Numbered from the stretch's first letter, positions 26,901 to 36,907 are shown. The stretch: 64,000 nt of DNA from Hydrogenophilales bacterium 16-61-112 (GCA_002257045.1 NCHD01000001.1:1-64000), one strand, 5' to 3'. The notes: generated by a model from the letters alone, not told the origin. Numbers and translations are program-made.

Positions 26901-28300
26901 CGAACGACGGCATGCTGCACGCTTTTAACGAAGCAAACGGAATCGAGTTGTTCGGCTATGTGCCCAATGCCGTGGTCGGGAATTTGAGCAAGCTGTCGGA
27001 TCCCCATTATCAACATAATTATTATGTGGATGGCTCGCCCAACTCGGGTGATGCCTACTTGGGGAGTGGGTGGAAAACCGTGCTGTTGGGAACGCTGGGC
27101 GCCGGCGGCAAAGCGGTTTTCGCCCTGGATATAACCGATCCCGACAGCTTCGATGCCGCCAAGGTGATGTGGGAATTCACCGATGCCAGCGACCTGGGCA
27201 ACATCATGGGCCGCGCTCACGTTGCACGCATGAACGATGGAAACTGGTATGCAGTGTTTGGCAATGGTTACAACAGCAGCAACCAGCACTCGGTGCTGTT
27301 CATAGTTCCGCTCGACAAGACCTTGGGCTTGCCAGTTCGAAAAATTGATACGGGTGTTGGCTCTGACAACGGACTGTCCGAACCAGCATTACTGGATGAT
27401 GACGGTGACCGGATCATTGACACTATTTACGCAGGTGATCTGAAGGGCAATCTCTGGAAATTCGATGTGTCGGGCAGTAATGCGGGCACATGGGATAGCG
27501 CTTACATGAGTGGCAGTACGCCAGCTCCCTTGTTCACGGCCACAGATGGGTCCACGCCGACGCCCGTGGCGCAGCCTATCACCAGCGCCCTGGAAATCGG
27601 CGCGTCCCCGAGTGGTACTAGCGGCTATATGGTTTACTTTGGCACGGGCAAGTATCTGGGTAATACCGATATAGGCAACATCGCGACTCAAACGGCATAC
27701 GGTATCCTGGATTCGGGTACAAAAATCACAACAGGCCGCAGCGCGCTTCAATCGCAAAGCTTTGTCTATGAGGGCCCACGCTCATCCACTGATACAAGCG
27801 AAATCCGTGTGGTAGGAGCTAACCCGGTGGGCTATGCGGGGGGCATACGCGGCTGGTATCTGGATTTACTGTCACCGAATACGCCATCAGCACTTGGGGA
27901 GCGCATCGTGAGTTCGCCGCTGCTGAGGTTTGGGCGTGTGATTCTCACCTCGATCGTGCCGTCGGCTGCGCCTTGCGAACAGGGCGGCTATAGCTGGATT
28001 ACCGAAGTGGATGCGCTGACGGGGGCGGGCCTCAACTACAGCGTGTTTGATTACAACGGAGATGGCACTTTCGATGCGGCCGACTATGCCGCATATAGTT
28101 CGTCAGGAGTGGCCACAACCAATCCCGTAAGCTCGAAAAAGCTTGCCAGCGAGGGATTGATGAAATCCCCTACCGTGATTAGTGCAGGCGAAACAGAATA
28201 CAAAATAGGTAGTGGCACAGCGGGTGGGATTGTCGTGGTGAAAGAAAAAGGGACGACGGGTTCCCCGCGTACCTCATGGCGGCAAATTTTCGCGCCCTAA
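23951..28300 (+). CDS. pilY1: Type IV pilus tip-associated adhesin PilY1
   Basis: This 1449-residue secreted protein has a Sec signal peptide at 1-22 (MNHIRSGILGVLLMLGILPASA). The N-terminal region holds an acidic loop DLNGDGILE at 59-67; the C-terminal third is the PilC/PilY1 beta-propeller with KMLYAGANDGMLHAFNEANG, VFALDITDPDSFDAAKVMW and the calcium loop DDDGDRIIDTIYAGDLKGN at about 1148-1166. Further acidic loops are DYDMDGVSQLD (about 645) and DYNGDGTFDAADY (about 1366). PilY1 promotes pilus extension, adhesion and surface sensing under calcium control. ATG 23951 follows AGGAACC. It is longer than the Pseudomonas protein (about 1160). Confidence 0.93.
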   Translation: MNHIRSGILGVLLMLGILPASAIDVAQKPVFLNPPDPRVMLVMSRDHELSKKAYNDHSDLNGDGILETTYTDTIDYYGYFDPKKCYVYSSTGSGRFEPAGLATNPTSPSTTGHQCSSQWSGNFLNWVSMTRMDVLRKTLYGGLRSTDDNSSTAALGATVLERTLLPNDVHAFSKVFAPSGGATDMAKYTPYSNASMSFCNVTAGSGFSSSSTAVPVIQVASGAFPRWAMTEHPQCGTGSGDKPGSLTTTVTARVAVCAPGLLEDNCTLYGSNRKPTGLLQQYGEKEALARVQFGLLTGSYSKNKSGGVLRKNTSWLTNNATTADDEISSTTGQFINQTTTSTGIINTINRIRISGWDYSTGKHQNSCNSPGILTFTDGQCVDWGNPLAEMYLETLRYFAGKTSPTTAFDSDSTEQTHLPSLPTVAWVDPLPSSQWCALSNTVVLSTGLNSFDRDQLTGHGITGLDVVSLTNAVGTAEGVMGTYLIGSNGVTSDNQCSGKSLSSLSDASGICPEVPSLEGGYGLAGLAYANQTLDLRPLYQTNRTIRWGAASTNPNLAFAARQPMATYSVALAESLPKFEIPVSGGTVTFLPACQANSTGTATATSSGWRVCSLTDLRVTSLVTNGSGQPISGSLDAAWEDSTWGNDYDMDGVSQLDFCVGNACSPSIATNSIKITAQATRAAAGHALRFGYIVTGTSQDGTYLDILRPGGENFTSLPAPSTVTVPTSRTFTTGTSTAKLLESPLWYAAKYARSDWDTKSNATGQPTASGTCMPGDCIPDNLFKVTNPAGLFDALGKVFEQAANADASASAIASNSTRLDTNTHIYQAVFHSPAWTGELKSIPLSSTGVPGTMIWEAGSLIPAAASRNIKTWNGQAWNVATSGGLDFAWGSLTTTQQTSIGNSAVLSYLRGDQTNEKPSGPYRKRTTLLGDIVNSDPHYVAMESYGYDQPGSGLAATEQAAYTTYRTGSTGVTKVTRKKMLYAGANDGMLHAFNEANGIELFGYVPNAVVGNLSKLSDPHYQHNYYVDGSPNSGDAYLGSGWKTVLLGTLGAGGKAVFALDITDPDSFDAAKVMWEFTDASDLGNIMGRAHVARMNDGNWYAVFGNGYNSSNQHSVLFIVPLDKTLGLPVRKIDTGVGSDNGLSEPALLDDDGDRIIDTIYAGDLKGNLWKFDVSGSNAGTWDSAYMSGSTPAPLFTATDGSTPTPVAQPITSALEIGASPSGTSGYMVYFGTGKYLGNTDIGNIATQTAYGILDSGTKITTGRSALQSQSFVYEGPRSSTDTSEIRVVGANPVGYAGGIRGWYLDLLSPNTPSALGERIVSSPLLRFGRVILTSIVPSAAPCEQGGYSWITEVDALTGAGLNYSVFDYNGDGTFDAADYAAYSSSGVATTNPVSSKKLASEGLMKSPTVISAGETEYKIGSGTAGGIVVVKEKGTTGSPRTSWRQIFAP

Positions 28301-28324
28301 TCAAGACAATAGAAAGAGGCTGGC

Positions 28325-28792
28325 ATGAACAAGCAGACTGCATCACGATCCAGAGGCTTTACCCTTATCGAGTTGATGATCACCGTGGCGATCATCGGGA
28401 TACTCGCGGCGATTGCGTACCCGAGCTACACGCAATATGTGCAGCGCGCGAACCGGGCAGAGGCGCGTGGGTTGATGCTGGAGAATGCGCAGTTCCTCGA
28501 GCGCAATTTCACGACGGCCAACCGCTACGATATGCAGAGTGATGGGGTAACGGCGATAAATAGCGCCGCGCTTCCCAGAACCCAAAGCCCGGTAAACGGC
28601 ACGGCCAAATACAACATCACCGTGGATACTTCAAACCGAATCCCTGCTGCTGCTTGCACAGCTGGCCAGTGTTTTACGTTGACCGCAACCGCGACAGGAA
28701 CGATGGCGGGAGATGGCTGCGGCAATTTCAGACTTGACGATACTGGTGCCCGGGATGCATCTGGCGCGCTAGGAACAGCTGCTTGCTGGTAA
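28325..28792 (+). CDS. pilE: Type IV pilus minor pilin PilE
   Basis: This 155-residue prepilin has leader cleavage at G11|[20 protein letters not shown], Glu at mature position 5, [20 protein letters not shown] and a C-terminal cysteine pair bracketing the D-region (AAACTAGQC and GTAACW). It is the last gene of the operon, 24 bases after pilY1. It ends only nine bases from the convergent ispH stop, with no evident terminator hairpin between, so read-through antisense transcription is possible. In Pseudomonas the same gene also lies next to ispH. Confidence 0.9.
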   Translation: MNKQTASRSRGFTLIELMITVAIIGILAAIAYPSYTQYVQRANRAEARGLMLENAQFLERNFTTANRYDMQSDGVTAINSAALPRTQSPVNGTAKYNITVDTSNRIPAAACTAGQCFTLTATATGTMAGDGCGNFRLDDTGARDASGALGTAACW

Positions 28793-28801
28793 TGCTGATC
28801 T

Positions 28802-29734
28802 TTATGTCTGTTCCAGCCCCTTTGGCATAGGAAAGCTCACTCGCTCCACTGTGCCATCCAGTGCGGTCACATTTGTCACGCCTAATTCTTTCAAGCGTGT
28901 AATCAAATCCCGCACTAAAACCTCCGGCGCTGAGGCGCCTGCTGTAAGCCCGACCCGGTTTTTTCCTGCCACCCACTCGGGTTGTATTTCCGTTGCGTTG
29001 TCCACCATGTAAGCCGGAACGCCCAAGTTCTCGGCAACTTCCCGCAACCGGTTCGAGTTCGAACTGGTCGGCGACCCCACCACAATCACGACATCGCACT
29101 GCTGCGCCAGCGCCTTGACCGCATCCTGCCGGTTTTGCGTGGCGTAGCAGATGTCGTCTTTTTTCGGGCCGGTGATGCTGGGGAAGCGTGCACGCAGGGC
29201 GTCGACCACGCGTGCGGCGTCGTCCACAGACAGCGTGGTCTGGGTAACGTAGGCGAGCTGGTCGGGGTTGTTTACCTGCAGGGTGTCGACGTCGCCAGGC
29301 GTTTCGACCAGGTACATGCCTCCCTCCGACTGCCCCAGCGTGCCCTCGACTTCGGGGTGGCCTTTGTGGCCGATCATCACGATCTCGTATCCCCTGTCGT
29401 GCATTTTGCTGACTTCGACGTGGACTTTGGTGACGAGCGGGCAGGTGGCGTCGAACACGTTGAGTCCGCGCGCGTCGGCTTCGGCGCGCACGGCTTGCGA
29501 GACGCCGTGGGCGCTGAAGATGACGGTTGCGCCCGCCGGGACATCGGCCAGCTCGTCGACAAAAATCGCGCCTTTGGTTTTAAGGTCGTTGACAACGAAG
29601 GTGTTGTGGACGACTTCGTGGCGCACGTAAATCGGTGCGCCGAATTTTTCCAGGGCACGTTCGACGATGGCAATGGCACGGTCGACGCCGGCGCAGAAAC
29701 CGCGTGGGTTGGCGAGCAGGATGGTGGGATGCAT
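28802..29734 (-). CDS. ispH: 4-hydroxy-3-methylbut-2-enyl diphosphate reductase (IspH/LytB)
   Basis: This 310-residue [4Fe-4S] enzyme catalyses the last step of the MEP isoprenoid pathway, making IPP and DMAPP. Cluster cysteines are visible in [26 protein letters not shown] and [13 protein letters not shown]; the active-site stretch [15 protein letters not shown] is intact. ATG 29734 (MHPTILLAN) begins the fold; the longer frame to 29926 runs through fkpB. It lies 13 bases after fkpB and is the promoter-distal gene of the ribF-ileS-lspA-fkpB-ispH series. Confidence 0.95.
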   Translation of the reverse strand: MHPTILLANPRGFCAGVDRAIAIVERALEKFGAPIYVRHEVVHNTFVVNDLKTKGAIFVDELADVPAGATVIFSAHGVSQAVRAEADARGLNVFDATCPLVTKVHVEVSKMHDRGYEIVMIGHKGHPEVEGTLGQSEGGMYLVETPGDVDTLQVNNPDQLAYVTQTTLSVDDAARVVDALRARFPSITGPKKDDICYATQNRQDAVKALAQQCDVVIVVGSPTSSNSNRLREVAENLGVPAYMVDNATEIQPEWVAGKNRVGLTAGASAPEVLVRDLITRLKELGVTNVTALDGTVERVSFPMPKGLEQT

Positions 29735-29747
29735 GGGCGTTTTTTTG

Positions 29748-30185
29748 CTAGAGGATGTCGACAATTTCGACTTCGAATTCGATGGATAAATCGGCGAGCG
29801 GATGGTTGAAGTCGACCTTAACCGCATCGTCAGCCACTTCCAGGATGTGTCCGGCCAGGGTTTCGCCGTTGGGCATGGCGAATTCGACCAGTTGATCGAC
29901 TTCGAGCGTGATGTCGGCGGGCACATCGGTTTTGGGCAGGGTCTGGATCAGGTCGGGCCGGCTGTCGCCAAAAGCTTGCCAGGGTTCGAGCAGAAACACG
30001 TGGCGTTCGCCGGGCACCAAGTCCAGCAGCCATTGCTCCAGGGTCGGCGCAAGCGTGCCGTCGCCGAGGGTGAGGGTTTCGGGCGCGGCATCGTAGAAGT
30101 TCGAGATGACGTCGTCGCCGCCACGCGGGCGCAGGGCGTAGCGCAGCGTGAAGGTGTCGCCGGGGTTGAGCGTGCGGGCGTTCAT
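29748..30185 (-). CDS. fkpB: FKBP-type peptidyl-prolyl isomerase (FkpB/SlpA)
   Basis: This 145-residue SlpA-type FKBP prolyl isomerase/chaperone has [39 protein letters not shown] (the inserted-flap region), [19 protein letters not shown] and [20 protein letters not shown] followed by [17 protein letters not shown] (the closing FKBP strand with DFNHPLAG-like motif). It acts in the cytoplasm and perhaps helps with ribosome-associated folding. ATG 30185 overlaps the lspA stop by four bases. The longer frame to 30650 is out-of-frame lspA. Confidence 0.9.
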   Translation of the reverse strand: MNARTLNPGDTFTLRYALRPRGGDDVISNFYDAAPETLTLGDGTLAPTLEQWLLDLVPGERHVFLLEPWQAFGDSRPDLIQTLPKTDVPADITLEVDQLVEFAMPNGETLAGHILEVADDAVKVDFNHPLADLSIEFEVEIVDIL

Positions 30186-30682
30186 GCGGGCTTGTCCGGC
30201 GCGGCCGGTTTGCCGGTGAGGCTGTCCCAGATCAACAGGCCAGCGCCGATGGTGATGGCGGAGTCGGCGACATTGAAGGCGGGCCAGGCAAAGCTGCGGT
30301 AATGGAAATACAGGAAATCCACCACATGCCCAAGCGCCACGCGGTCGATCACGTTGCCGAGCGCGCCGCCCAATAACAAGGCGAGGGCGAAGGCCATGCG
30401 GGGTTGCCCTGCGTGGTGCCTGAGCAGGCGCACGATGATGACGGTGGCGATGACGCCGATGGCGATGAAAAACCAGCGTTGCCAGCCGCCTGCATCCGCC
30501 AGAAAGCTGAACGCCGCGCCGGTGTTGTAAACCAGTACCAGCGAGAAAAACGGCAGCACCGGCACGACTTCCTGATAGTCGAGCACTGAGCTCACCCAGA
30601 ACTTGGTGAGATGGTCGGCGACGATGACCAGCAGTGCGATGCCGAGCCATTTGCGCATGGCGGGACTGATGAAATCAAGCAT
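30182..30682 (-). CDS. lspA: Lipoprotein signal peptidase (signal peptidase II)
   Basis: This 166-residue aspartyl protease of the inner membrane cuts signal peptides from diacylglyceryl-modified prolipoproteins. It has about four helices and the conserved blocks [39 protein letters not shown] and [15 protein letters not shown], including both catalytic Asp residues (GNVIDR and NVADS). The start overlaps the ileS stop by eight bases and the end overlaps fkpB by four, so translation of the three is coupled. Confidence 0.95.
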   Translation of the reverse strand: MLDFISPAMRKWLGIALLVIVADHLTKFWVSSVLDYQEVVPVLPFFSLVLVYNTGAAFSFLADAGGWQRWFFIAIGVIATVIIVRLLRHHAGQPRMAFALALLLGGALGNVIDRVALGHVVDFLYFHYRSFAWPAFNVADSAITIGAGLLIWDSLTGKPAAPDKPA

Positions 30683-33458
30683 GGTTGCGCACCTCGCCTG
30701 CGGTCGTCAGGTTGCTGACGCAGCGCCCGCACAGGCCGGGGTGGTCGGCGTGCGTATCGACGTCGTCGCGGTAGTGCCAGCAGCGTTCGCACTTTTTTGC
30801 GGCGCTCGGCGTGACGTCGATGCGGTCGGAATCGCTTGCCAGCAGGCGTGCCTGCGAGGTGATCAGGACAAAGCGCAGGTCATCGCCCAGTGGTGCCAGC
30901 AGTGCGTGGGTGGCAGGGCTGGCGTGCAGGGTGATTTCGGCCTGCAACGACGAGCCGATGCCGCCGGCCGCGCGCACGGTTTCCAGGTCCTTTTGCACCT
31001 CGGCGCGGACGGTGCGGATGCGCGTCCAGCGCTCAAGCAGGTCGGCCGTGTCGGCCTGTTCCGGGAGCGTGTGCCAGGTGTGCAGAAAGACCGAATCGTC
31101 GCCCGCCAACTGCGTCCACACTTCTTCGCCGGTGAACGACAGAATCGGTGCCATCCAGCGCGCCAGCGCATGGGTGATGTGGAAAAGCGCATTCTGCGCG
31201 GCACGGCGTGCACGGCTGTCGGCGCCGCTGGTGTAAAGGCGATCTTTCAAAATGTCGAGGTAGAAGCCGCCGAGGTCTTCCGAGCAAAAGGCCTGCAGCT
31301 TTTGCGCGACGAAATGGAATTCGTAGGCGTCGTAATGCGCCTGCAGCTCGCCTTGCAGCTGGCGGGTCAGCGCCAGCGCGTAGCGGTCGATTTCCAGCCA
31401 GTCTGCCACCGGCAGCGCATGCGCCTGCGGATCGAAGTCCGACAGGTTGGCGAGCAGGAATTTCAGGGTGTTGCGAATGCGGCGATAGCTTTCCACCACG
31501 CGCTTGAGAATTTCGTCGGAGATGGTCAGCTCGCCGGAGTAGTCGGTGGTCGCCACCCACAGTCGCAGGATGTCGGCGCCGTATTGATCCATCACCTTTT
31601 GCGGGGCGATGACATTGCCTTTCGACTTGCTCATCTTGTGGCCCTTGCCATCGACGACGAAGCCGTGGGTGAGCAGCGCCTTGTAGGGCGCGTGGCCGTC
31701 GGTTGCACAGCCGGTGAGCAAGCTCGACTGGAACCAGCCACGATGCTGGTCCGAGCCTTCCAGATAGAGATCAGCCGGATGCGCCAACTCGGGGCGGCGC
31801 TTCAGCACGCAGGCGTGGGTGACGCCGGAGTCGAACCACACATCAAGCGTGTGGCCGGTCTTGTTGTAGTGCGCCGCGTCATCGCCCAGCAATTCGGCCG
31901 GGTCGAGCGCGAACCAGGCTTCGATGCCCGCCTGCTCGACGCGCTGGGCGACCATTTCGAGCAATTCCAGGCTGCGCGGGTGCAGCGCGCCGGTTTCCTT
32001 GTGGGTGAAAAACGGCATCGGCACGCCCCAGTTGCGCTGGCGTGACACGCACCAGTCGGGCCGGTTCCTGATCATCGCCTCCAGCCGCGCGCGGCCCCAG
32101 GCCGGAAAGAATTGCGTGTTGTCCACTGCCGCCAGCGCCTGCTCGCGTAGCGATCCCGGATCCCGGATCCCTGAATCCTGGCCCCTGATTTCCATTCCGA
32201 TAAACCACTGCCGGGTGGCGCGGAAAATGATCGGCGTCTTGTGCCGCCAGCAATGCGGGTAGCTGTGCAGCAGTTTGGCGTGCGCCAGCAGGTTGCCGCT
32301 GGTTTGCAGCGTTTCCACAATCAGCGGGTTGGCTTGCCAGATGCTCATGCCGCCGACCAGCGGCACGGTGGCGTAAAAGCGGCCGTCGTCGCCCACCGGG
32401 TTGTCGACTTTGAGGCCGTAGCGGCTGCCGACCACGTAGTCGTCAAGGCCGTGGCCGGGCGCGGTGTGGACGGCGCCGGTGCCGGCGTCGGCGGTGACGT
32501 GATCGCCGACGATGACCGGCACCTGACGTTCCTGGAATGGGTGCCACAACAGGGTGCCTTCGAGCGCCTGGCCGGTGGTGTGCGCAATGACCTCGGCACC
32601 GTCGCTCAATTCATAGCGTGCCAGCGCGGCTTCGCGCAGGCTGTCGGCCAGAATCAGCAGGCCTTCGGCGGTGCGCACCAGCGCATATTGAAAATCGGGG
32701 TGCAGCGCCACCGCCTGGTTGGCGGGCAGGGTCCACGGCGTGGTGGTCCAGATGACGATCTGGACGGGCTCGTCGATGGCGTCGAGGTCAAACCGTTGCG
32801 CGAGGTCGGCGCGATCGGCCACGGTAAAGCCGACATCGATCGCAGGCGAGGTCTTGTCTTCGTATTCGACCTCGGCTTCGGCCAGTGCCGAACCGCAATC
32901 GACGCACCAGTGCACCGGTTTCGCGCCTTGATAGAGATAGCCCGCCTGCTGAACCTGCCCCAGCACGCGCAGGGTGTCGGCCTCGAACTGGAAGTCCATG
33001 GTGCGATAGGGATGGTTCCAGTCGCCGAGCACGCCGAGGCGGATGAAGTCGGCTTTCTGGCGTTCGATCTGCTCGGCGGCGTAGCCCCTGCACAGTTCGC
33101 GGAACTGGGCAGGGGGAATCACCTTGCCGTGGGTTTTTTCCACCTGCAGCTCGATCGGCAGTCCGTGGCAGTCCCAGCCCGGCACGTAGGGCGCGTCGAA
33201 GCCGGACAGCGTCTTGGCCTTGACGATGATGTCCTTCAGGATCTTGTTGACCGCGTGGCCGATGTGGATGTCGCCGTTGGCGTAGGGCGGGCCGTCGTGC
33301 AGGATGAACTTGGGGCGCCCAGCCGCCGCCTGGCGGATCGCTTCGTAGCGCTTTTGCGCCTGCCAGCTTTTGACCCAGCCAGGTTCGCGCTTGGCGAGGT
33401 CGCCGCGCATCGGGAAGGGCGTGTCGGGAAGGTTCAGCGTACTTTTATAGTCAGGCAT
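30675..33458 (-). CDS. ileS: Isoleucyl-tRNA synthetase
   Basis: This 927-residue class Ia synthetase charges tRNA-Ile and edits valine. The HIGH motif is [13 protein letters not shown] (HIGH at 65-68) and the KMSKS motif is [11 protein letters not shown] at about 609. The editing-domain [18 protein letters not shown] is intact, and a C-terminal zinc ribbon has CERCWHY and CGRCV. Unusual is a short in-frame insert [12 protein letters not shown] around 424-435, between FIGME and [11 protein letters not shown], encoded by a small GATCCCGG repeat. Essential gene, so the insert is presumably tolerated. The start overlaps the ribF stop by eight bases. Confidence 0.96.
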   Translation of the reverse strand: MPDYKSTLNLPDTPFPMRGDLAKREPGWVKSWQAQKRYEAIRQAAAGRPKFILHDGPPYANGDIHIGHAVNKILKDIIVKAKTLSGFDAPYVPGWDCHGLPIELQVEKTHGKVIPPAQFRELCRGYAAEQIERQKADFIRLGVLGDWNHPYRTMDFQFEADTLRVLGQVQQAGYLYQGAKPVHWCVDCGSALAEAEVEYEDKTSPAIDVGFTVADRADLAQRFDLDAIDEPVQIVIWTTTPWTLPANQAVALHPDFQYALVRTAEGLLILADSLREAALARYELSDGAEVIAHTTGQALEGTLLWHPFQERQVPVIVGDHVTADAGTGAVHTAPGHGLDDYVVGSRYGLKVDNPVGDDGRFYATVPLVGGMSIWQANPLIVETLQTSGNLLAHAKLLHSYPHCWRHKTPIIFRATRQWFIGMEIRGQDSGIRDPGSLREQALAAVDNTQFFPAWGRARLEAMIRNRPDWCVSRQRNWGVPMPFFTHKETGALHPRSLELLEMVAQRVEQAGIEAWFALDPAELLGDDAAHYNKTGHTLDVWFDSGVTHACVLKRRPELAHPADLYLEGSDQHRGWFQSSLLTGCATDGHAPYKALLTHGFVVDGKGHKMSKSKGNVIAPQKVMDQYGADILRLWVATTDYSGELTISDEILKRVVESYRRIRNTLKFLLANLSDFDPQAHALPVADWLEIDRYALALTRQLQGELQAHYDAYEFHFVAQKLQAFCSEDLGGFYLDILKDRLYTSGADSRARRAAQNALFHITHALARWMAPILSFTGEEVWTQLAGDDSVFLHTWHTLPEQADTADLLERWTRIRTVRAEVQKDLETVRAAGGIGSSLQAEITLHASPATHALLAPLGDDLRFVLITSQARLLASDSDRIDVTPSAAKKCERCWHYRDDVDTHADHPGLCGRCVSNLTTAGEVRNHA
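32150..32191. repeat. Short direct-repeat insert inside ileS
   Basis: The top strand reads gatcccggatcccggatccc followed by tgaatcctggcccctg: repeats of about seven bases (atcccgg, atcccgg, atccctg, then the looser aatcctgg). It falls where IleS homologues join FIGM directly to the LREQAL helix, adding about 12 residues in frame. This looks like a small interspersed repeat captured by a coding region. Confidence 0.6.
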
Positions 33459-34383
33459 GGTGGGTATTCAGGAAGTGTTTTGCGTTGTCGACGTCGCGGC
33501 CGATTTGGGCCACCAGCGTGTTGAGGTCGGGGTATTTGGCTTCGTCGCGCAGCTTGTGCAGAAAGTCCACGCGCAGACGGCGGCCGTAAATGTCGGCGTT
33601 GAAATCGAATAAATGCACTTCGAGCACCGGTGCGGCATCGGGGTTTTTCACCGTGGGGCGTTTGCCGAGGCTGGCCACGCCGGGCAAGGGCGCGCCGTTA
33701 AGGCCCGACACCTGCACCGCGAAAATCCCCATCAGCGGCGGCCGGTTGTGCTTAAGCTGGATGTTGGCGGTGGGAAAGCCGATGTCGCGCCCCAGCTTGT
33801 CGCCATGCTCCACCCGTCCGGAAATGCTGTAGGGCCGACCGAGCAGTTGCGCGGCATGCGCCAGTTCGCCTGCGGCGAGCGCTTGCCGCACGGCGGTGGA
33901 CGAGGCGCGTTCGCCCGCGATTTCGACCGTGGGGAGAGACTCGGCGTCGAAACCAAGCGTGCGTCCGGTGCGTTCGAGCAGGGCGAAATCGCCGACGCGT
34001 TTGGCGCCGTAGCGGAAGTCGTCCCCGACCAATACGTAACGTGCCTGCAGGGTATGACCCAGCACCCGTTCGATGAATGCCTCGGCGGTAAGCGCCGAAA
34101 ATGCGCGATCAAAGCGGAACACATGGAACCGGTCGATGCCGAGCTGGCGCAGGCATTCGGCCTTTTCGCGCAGGCTGGACAGGCGGGCAGGGGCCTGCTC
34201 CGGGGCGAAAAACTCGCGCGGGTGCGGCTCGAAACTCAGCACGCAGCTCGGCAGGCCACGCGCCCGCGCCACATCCTGCAGGCGGGTGAGCATGGCTTGA
34301 TGTCCCAGATGCAGGCCGTCGAAGTTGCCGATGGTGACTGCGTGGGGGGTGCCGATGGAGCGAAAACCGTGGGTGATGCGCAT
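33451..34383 (-). CDS. ribF: Bifunctional riboflavin kinase/FAD synthetase
   Basis: This 310-residue enzyme makes FMN and then FAD. The N-terminal adenylyltransferase domain has [19 protein letters not shown] at 16-34 (nucleotide-binding H-x-G-H); the C-terminal flavokinase domain has [19 protein letters not shown] and IGFPTANIQ, the riboflavin kinase signature, and ends with [18 protein letters not shown]. It is separated from murJ by 60 bases, in which I see no FMN riboswitch. The end overlaps ileS. Confidence 0.95.
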   Translation of the reverse strand: MRITHGFRSIGTPHAVTIGNFDGLHLGHQAMLTRLQDVARARGLPSCVLSFEPHPREFFAPEQAPARLSSLREKAECLRQLGIDRFHVFRFDRAFSALTAEAFIERVLGHTLQARYVLVGDDFRYGAKRVGDFALLERTGRTLGFDAESLPTVEIAGERASSTAVRQALAAGELAHAAQLLGRPYSISGRVEHGDKLGRDIGFPTANIQLKHNRPPLMGIFAVQVSGLNGAPLPGVASLGKRPTVKNPDAAPVLEVHLFDFNADIYGRRLRVDFLHKLRDEAKYPDLNTLVAQIGRDVDNAKHFLNTHHA

Positions 34384-34443
34384 GGGGGTGCAGCGTGCGA
34401 CGATGCGGAAAAAGGCGCTAATTCTAGCCGATTCAGTGACTTA

Positions 34444-35979
34444 TTAGGCTGCGCGACGGGTGAACTGGCGCGGGCGGAAGCCCATCGCGCCCAGCGCGGC
34501 GAAATACAGGGCGACCCCGCCGCCGACCAGCAGCGACAGGCGGATGGCACGGTCCTCAAACCCGGCCGCCAGCCACCATTGCGTGTTGCCCATGGCATAA
34601 AACAGCGCCGTCGCCATTAGCAAAACCGCCAGCAGCACACGCCAGATGTAGCTGCCCCAACCCGGTTGCGGTTGGTAGACCCGGTGCTTTTTTAACAGGT
34701 GCAGCAGTAATCCGGCATTGAGGCAGGCCGCCAGCCCGATCGACAGCGCCAGTCCCGCGTGCCCCAGGGGTTTGTAAAAAGCCAGGTTCATCAGTTGGGT
34801 GACGATCAGGGTAAATACCGCCACCTTGACCGGCGTTTTGATGTTTTGCCGCGCGTAAAACCCGGGCGCCAGCACCTTGACCAGAATCAGCCCCAGCAGT
34901 CCCAGGCTATAGGCCAGCAGCGCCTGTTGGGTCATGCGGACATCCAGCGCGGTGAACGCGCCGTAGTGGAACAGGGTGGTGATGAGCGGCACCGCCAGCA
35001 CCGCCAGCGCGGCGGCGGCAGGAAACGCCAGCATCAAGGTTAAACGGAGGCCCCAGTCGAGCAGCTTGGAGTATTCGGCGGGCGAATCATCGGCGTAGTG
35101 CTTGGCCAGGCTGGGCAACAGGATGGTGCCGAGCGCCACCCCCAGCATGCCGGCCGGAAACTCCATCAGCCGGTCGGCATAGTACAGCCACGACACGCTG
35201 CCGGTGGCGAGAAAGGACGCAAAAACCGTGTTGATCAGCAAGCTGATCTGCGCGACGGACACGCCGAGCAAGGCCGGCGCCATCAGTCGGGCGACACGGC
35301 GGACGCCGGGATCGTTGAAGCGGGTGGTGGGGCGCGGCAGCAGGTCCAGTTTTTTCAGGTGCGGCAGCATCCAGGCCAGTTGCAGCACACCGCCCAGTGC
35401 CACGCCCCAGCCCAGCGCCAGCACGGGCGGGTGTACATAGGGCGCGATCCACAGCGCAGCCGCGATCATCGCCACGTTCAGCAGTACCGGCGCAAACGCG
35501 GGGACGGAAAACTTGCTGTGGGTGTTGAGGATGCCTGCCGCCAGCGCAACCAGCGAGATAAAGATGATGTAGGGGAATGTGATTTGCAACAGCGTGACGG
35601 TGAGGTCGAATTTCTCGCCATCGGCCCGAAAGCCCGGCGCGCTGATATACGCCACCCACGGCGCGCCAAAAATGCCCAGCAGCGCGACGACCACCAGGAC
35701 CAGCGTGAGCGCGGTCGCCACCTGGTCGACCAGGGTTTTGGTGGCGTCGTGGCCGAGGCGGTTTTTGTACTCTGCCAGAATCGGCACGAATGCCTGGGAG
35801 AACGCGCCCTCGGCAAACATCCGCCGCAGCAGGTTGGGAATCTTGAAGGCAACGAAGAAGGCATCGGTCATCATGCCGGCACCAAAGATGCGCGCAATCA
35901 CGGCATCGCGGACGAATCCCAGAATGCGCGAGAGCAGCGTCATGCTGCTGACCGCGGCGAGAGCTTTAAGTAAGTTCAT
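34444..35979 (-). CDS. murJ: Lipid II flippase MurJ (MviN)
   Basis: This 511-residue multi-pass membrane protein flips lipid II across the inner membrane for peptidoglycan synthesis. Family landmarks are the first helix [57 protein letters not shown] and, later, [18 protein letters not shown] 35979 ([12 protein letters not shown]) is the family start. The frame extends to 36075, but that stretch overlaps the divergent rpsT promoter, which supports the shorter form. Confidence 0.93.
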   Translation of the reverse strand: MNLLKALAAVSSMTLLSRILGFVRDAVIARIFGAGMMTDAFFVAFKIPNLLRRMFAEGAFSQAFVPILAEYKNRLGHDATKTLVDQVATALTLVLVVVALLGIFGAPWVAYISAPGFRADGEKFDLTVTLLQITFPYIIFISLVALAAGILNTHSKFSVPAFAPVLLNVAMIAAALWIAPYVHPPVLALGWGVALGGVLQLAWMLPHLKKLDLLPRPTTRFNDPGVRRVARLMAPALLGVSVAQISLLINTVFASFLATGSVSWLYYADRLMEFPAGMLGVALGTILLPSLAKHYADDSPAEYSKLLDWGLRLTLMLAFPAAAALAVLAVPLITTLFHYGAFTALDVRMTQQALLAYSLGLLGLILVKVLAPGFYARQNIKTPVKVAVFTLIVTQLMNLAFYKPLGHAGLALSIGLAACLNAGLLLHLLKKHRVYQPQPGWGSYIWRVLLAVLLMATALFYAMGNTQWWLAAGFEDRAIRLSLLVGGGVALYFAALGAMGFRPRQFTRRAA

Positions 35980-36063
35980 AGTGGGTCGTGTGGTTTTGCG
36001 CGCATTGTGCGGGTCGCGCGGGGGCGCTGCAACTTTGTCGCCAGTCGGCCCGATATTGCCAAC

Positions 36064-36093
36064 TTGATTTTTCACCGGCTTCTTCCGTATAAT
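36064..36093 (+). promoter_or_regulatory. Sigma-70 promoter of rpsT
   Basis: TTGATT at 36064-36069 and a consensus TATAAT at 36088-36093 are separated by 18 bases, giving a start near 36100 and a leader of roughly 90 bases before rpsT. It points away from murJ. Confidence 0.75.
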
Positions 36094-36188
36094 CGCGGGC
36101 TTCGGTGAATTGGCTCCTGTGCGAATGGGTTGCCTGAATTAAATTTATTGCCTTGCGCATGGCGCGGGGTTTACAGGAGCAAGAACAT

Positions 36189-36452
36189 ATGGCGAATTCC
36201 GCCCAGGCGCGCAAGCGCGCACGTCAAGCCAGCGCCCAGCGCGACAGCAACATGAGCCAGCGCTCGGAATTGCGCACCGCAATCAAAAAAGTGCGCAAGG
36301 CCGTTGAAGCAGGCGACAAGGCTGCTGCACAGCAGGTTTTCCAGGCTTCGATGAGCGTGATCGACAGCATCGCCGACAAGAAGATTGTTCACAAGAACAA
36401 GGCAGCACGTCACAAGAGCCGTCTGTCCATGGCTGTCAAGGGCATGGCTTGA
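36189..36452 (+). CDS. rpsT: 30S ribosomal protein S20
   Basis: This 87-residue basic helical protein binds 16S rRNA in the small subunit. It has the standard [14 protein letters not shown] start, [17 protein letters not shown] and [18 protein letters not shown] 36189 is preceded by CAGGAGCAAGAACAT; an upstream in-frame ATG at 36153 is not used in the family. It has its own promoter at 36064 and is followed by strong hairpins. In many proteobacteria it is divergent from murJ, as here. Confidence 0.97.
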   Translation: MANSAQARKRARQASAQRDSNMSQRSELRTAIKKVRKAVEAGDKAAAQQVFQASMSVIDSIADKKIVHKNKAARHKSRLSMAVKGMA

Positions 36453-36465
36453 TTGCTTGCTGCTG

Positions 36466-36516
36466 ATTGGGCACCTTCGGTGCCCAATAAAAAACGCCGC
36501 TGATGCGGCGTTTTTT
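36466..36516. terminator. Tandem intrinsic terminators after rpsT, also serving the convergent DUF3579 gene
   Basis: The first hairpin has a perfect 10-bp stem (ATTGGGCACC at 36466-36475, GGTGCCCAAT at 36479-36488) with a three-base loop. The second, AACGCCGC-TGAT-GCGGCGTT at 36493-36512, is flanked by A's on the left and T's on the right, so it can end transcription from both directions. Confidence 0.85.
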
Positions 36517-36536
36517 ATTGGGCGATTAAGCGACGC

Positions 36537-36818
36537 TCAGTCGGCATTTTCGATCAGCAGTTCGTTGCTGTTGGCGAAGTCCTGCAGGAAGCGATAGGCA
36601 TCGGGATCGCTGGTTTTGAGTTTTTTGTCCACGATCACGCAGGGGATGTTGTCGAGTTTGGTGGGTTGAACGTAGGGGGAATAATTGGTGCGATTGTTGG
36701 GGTCGATGACGGCGAACGCGCCTGCCAGCCGATCGGCCCAGTCGCTGGGCCGGAACCGGGAGCCCTGGGTCGTGATGCCGCGAATGATGAGGGGAGCGTT
36801 GGAAGTGACGTCATCCAT
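36537..36818 (-). CDS. DUF3579 family protein
   Basis: This 93-residue protein of a small family found mainly in betaproteobacteria has LIIRGITTQGSRFRPSDWAD, RLAGAFAVID and a charged C-terminus KKLKTSDPDAYRFLQDFANS. The first segment is the family hallmark. No signal peptide or membrane helix is present. Function is unknown. It converges on rpsT with the bidirectional terminator between them, and is probably a single-gene unit. ATG 36818 has a GGAAG-rich region just upstream. Confidence 0.8.
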   Translation of the reverse strand: MDDVTSNAPLIIRGITTQGSRFRPSDWADRLAGAFAVIDPNNRTNYSPYVQPTKLDNIPCVIVDKKLKTSDPDAYRFLQDFANSNELLIENAD

Positions 36819-36878
36819 GGGGGGAGGCGCTTCTGAAGGAGTTGCCGGATTTTAGCACGCGACCCAACACGGGCGTGC

Positions 36879-36907
36879 TTGCGTGGCTGGGCCATTCTGC
36901 TGATACT
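36879..36907 (+). promoter_or_regulatory. Candidate sigma-70 promoter for the 36960-37565 pair
   Basis: TTGCGT at 36879-36884, a 17-base spacer and GATACT at 36902-36907 preceded by TGC resemble a promoter. It lies 53 bases before the small-peptide start. Both hexamers deviate from consensus. Confidence 0.35.

Noticed and set aside
30603-33524. Long plus-strand frames (480 and 427 codons) opposite ileS
   Set aside because: Shadow frames of a high-GC gene. IleS motifs on the minus strand are complete.
34384-34443. FMN riboswitch before ribF
   Set aside because: Only 60 bases separate murJ and ribF, too short for the RFN element, and its conserved blocks are absent.
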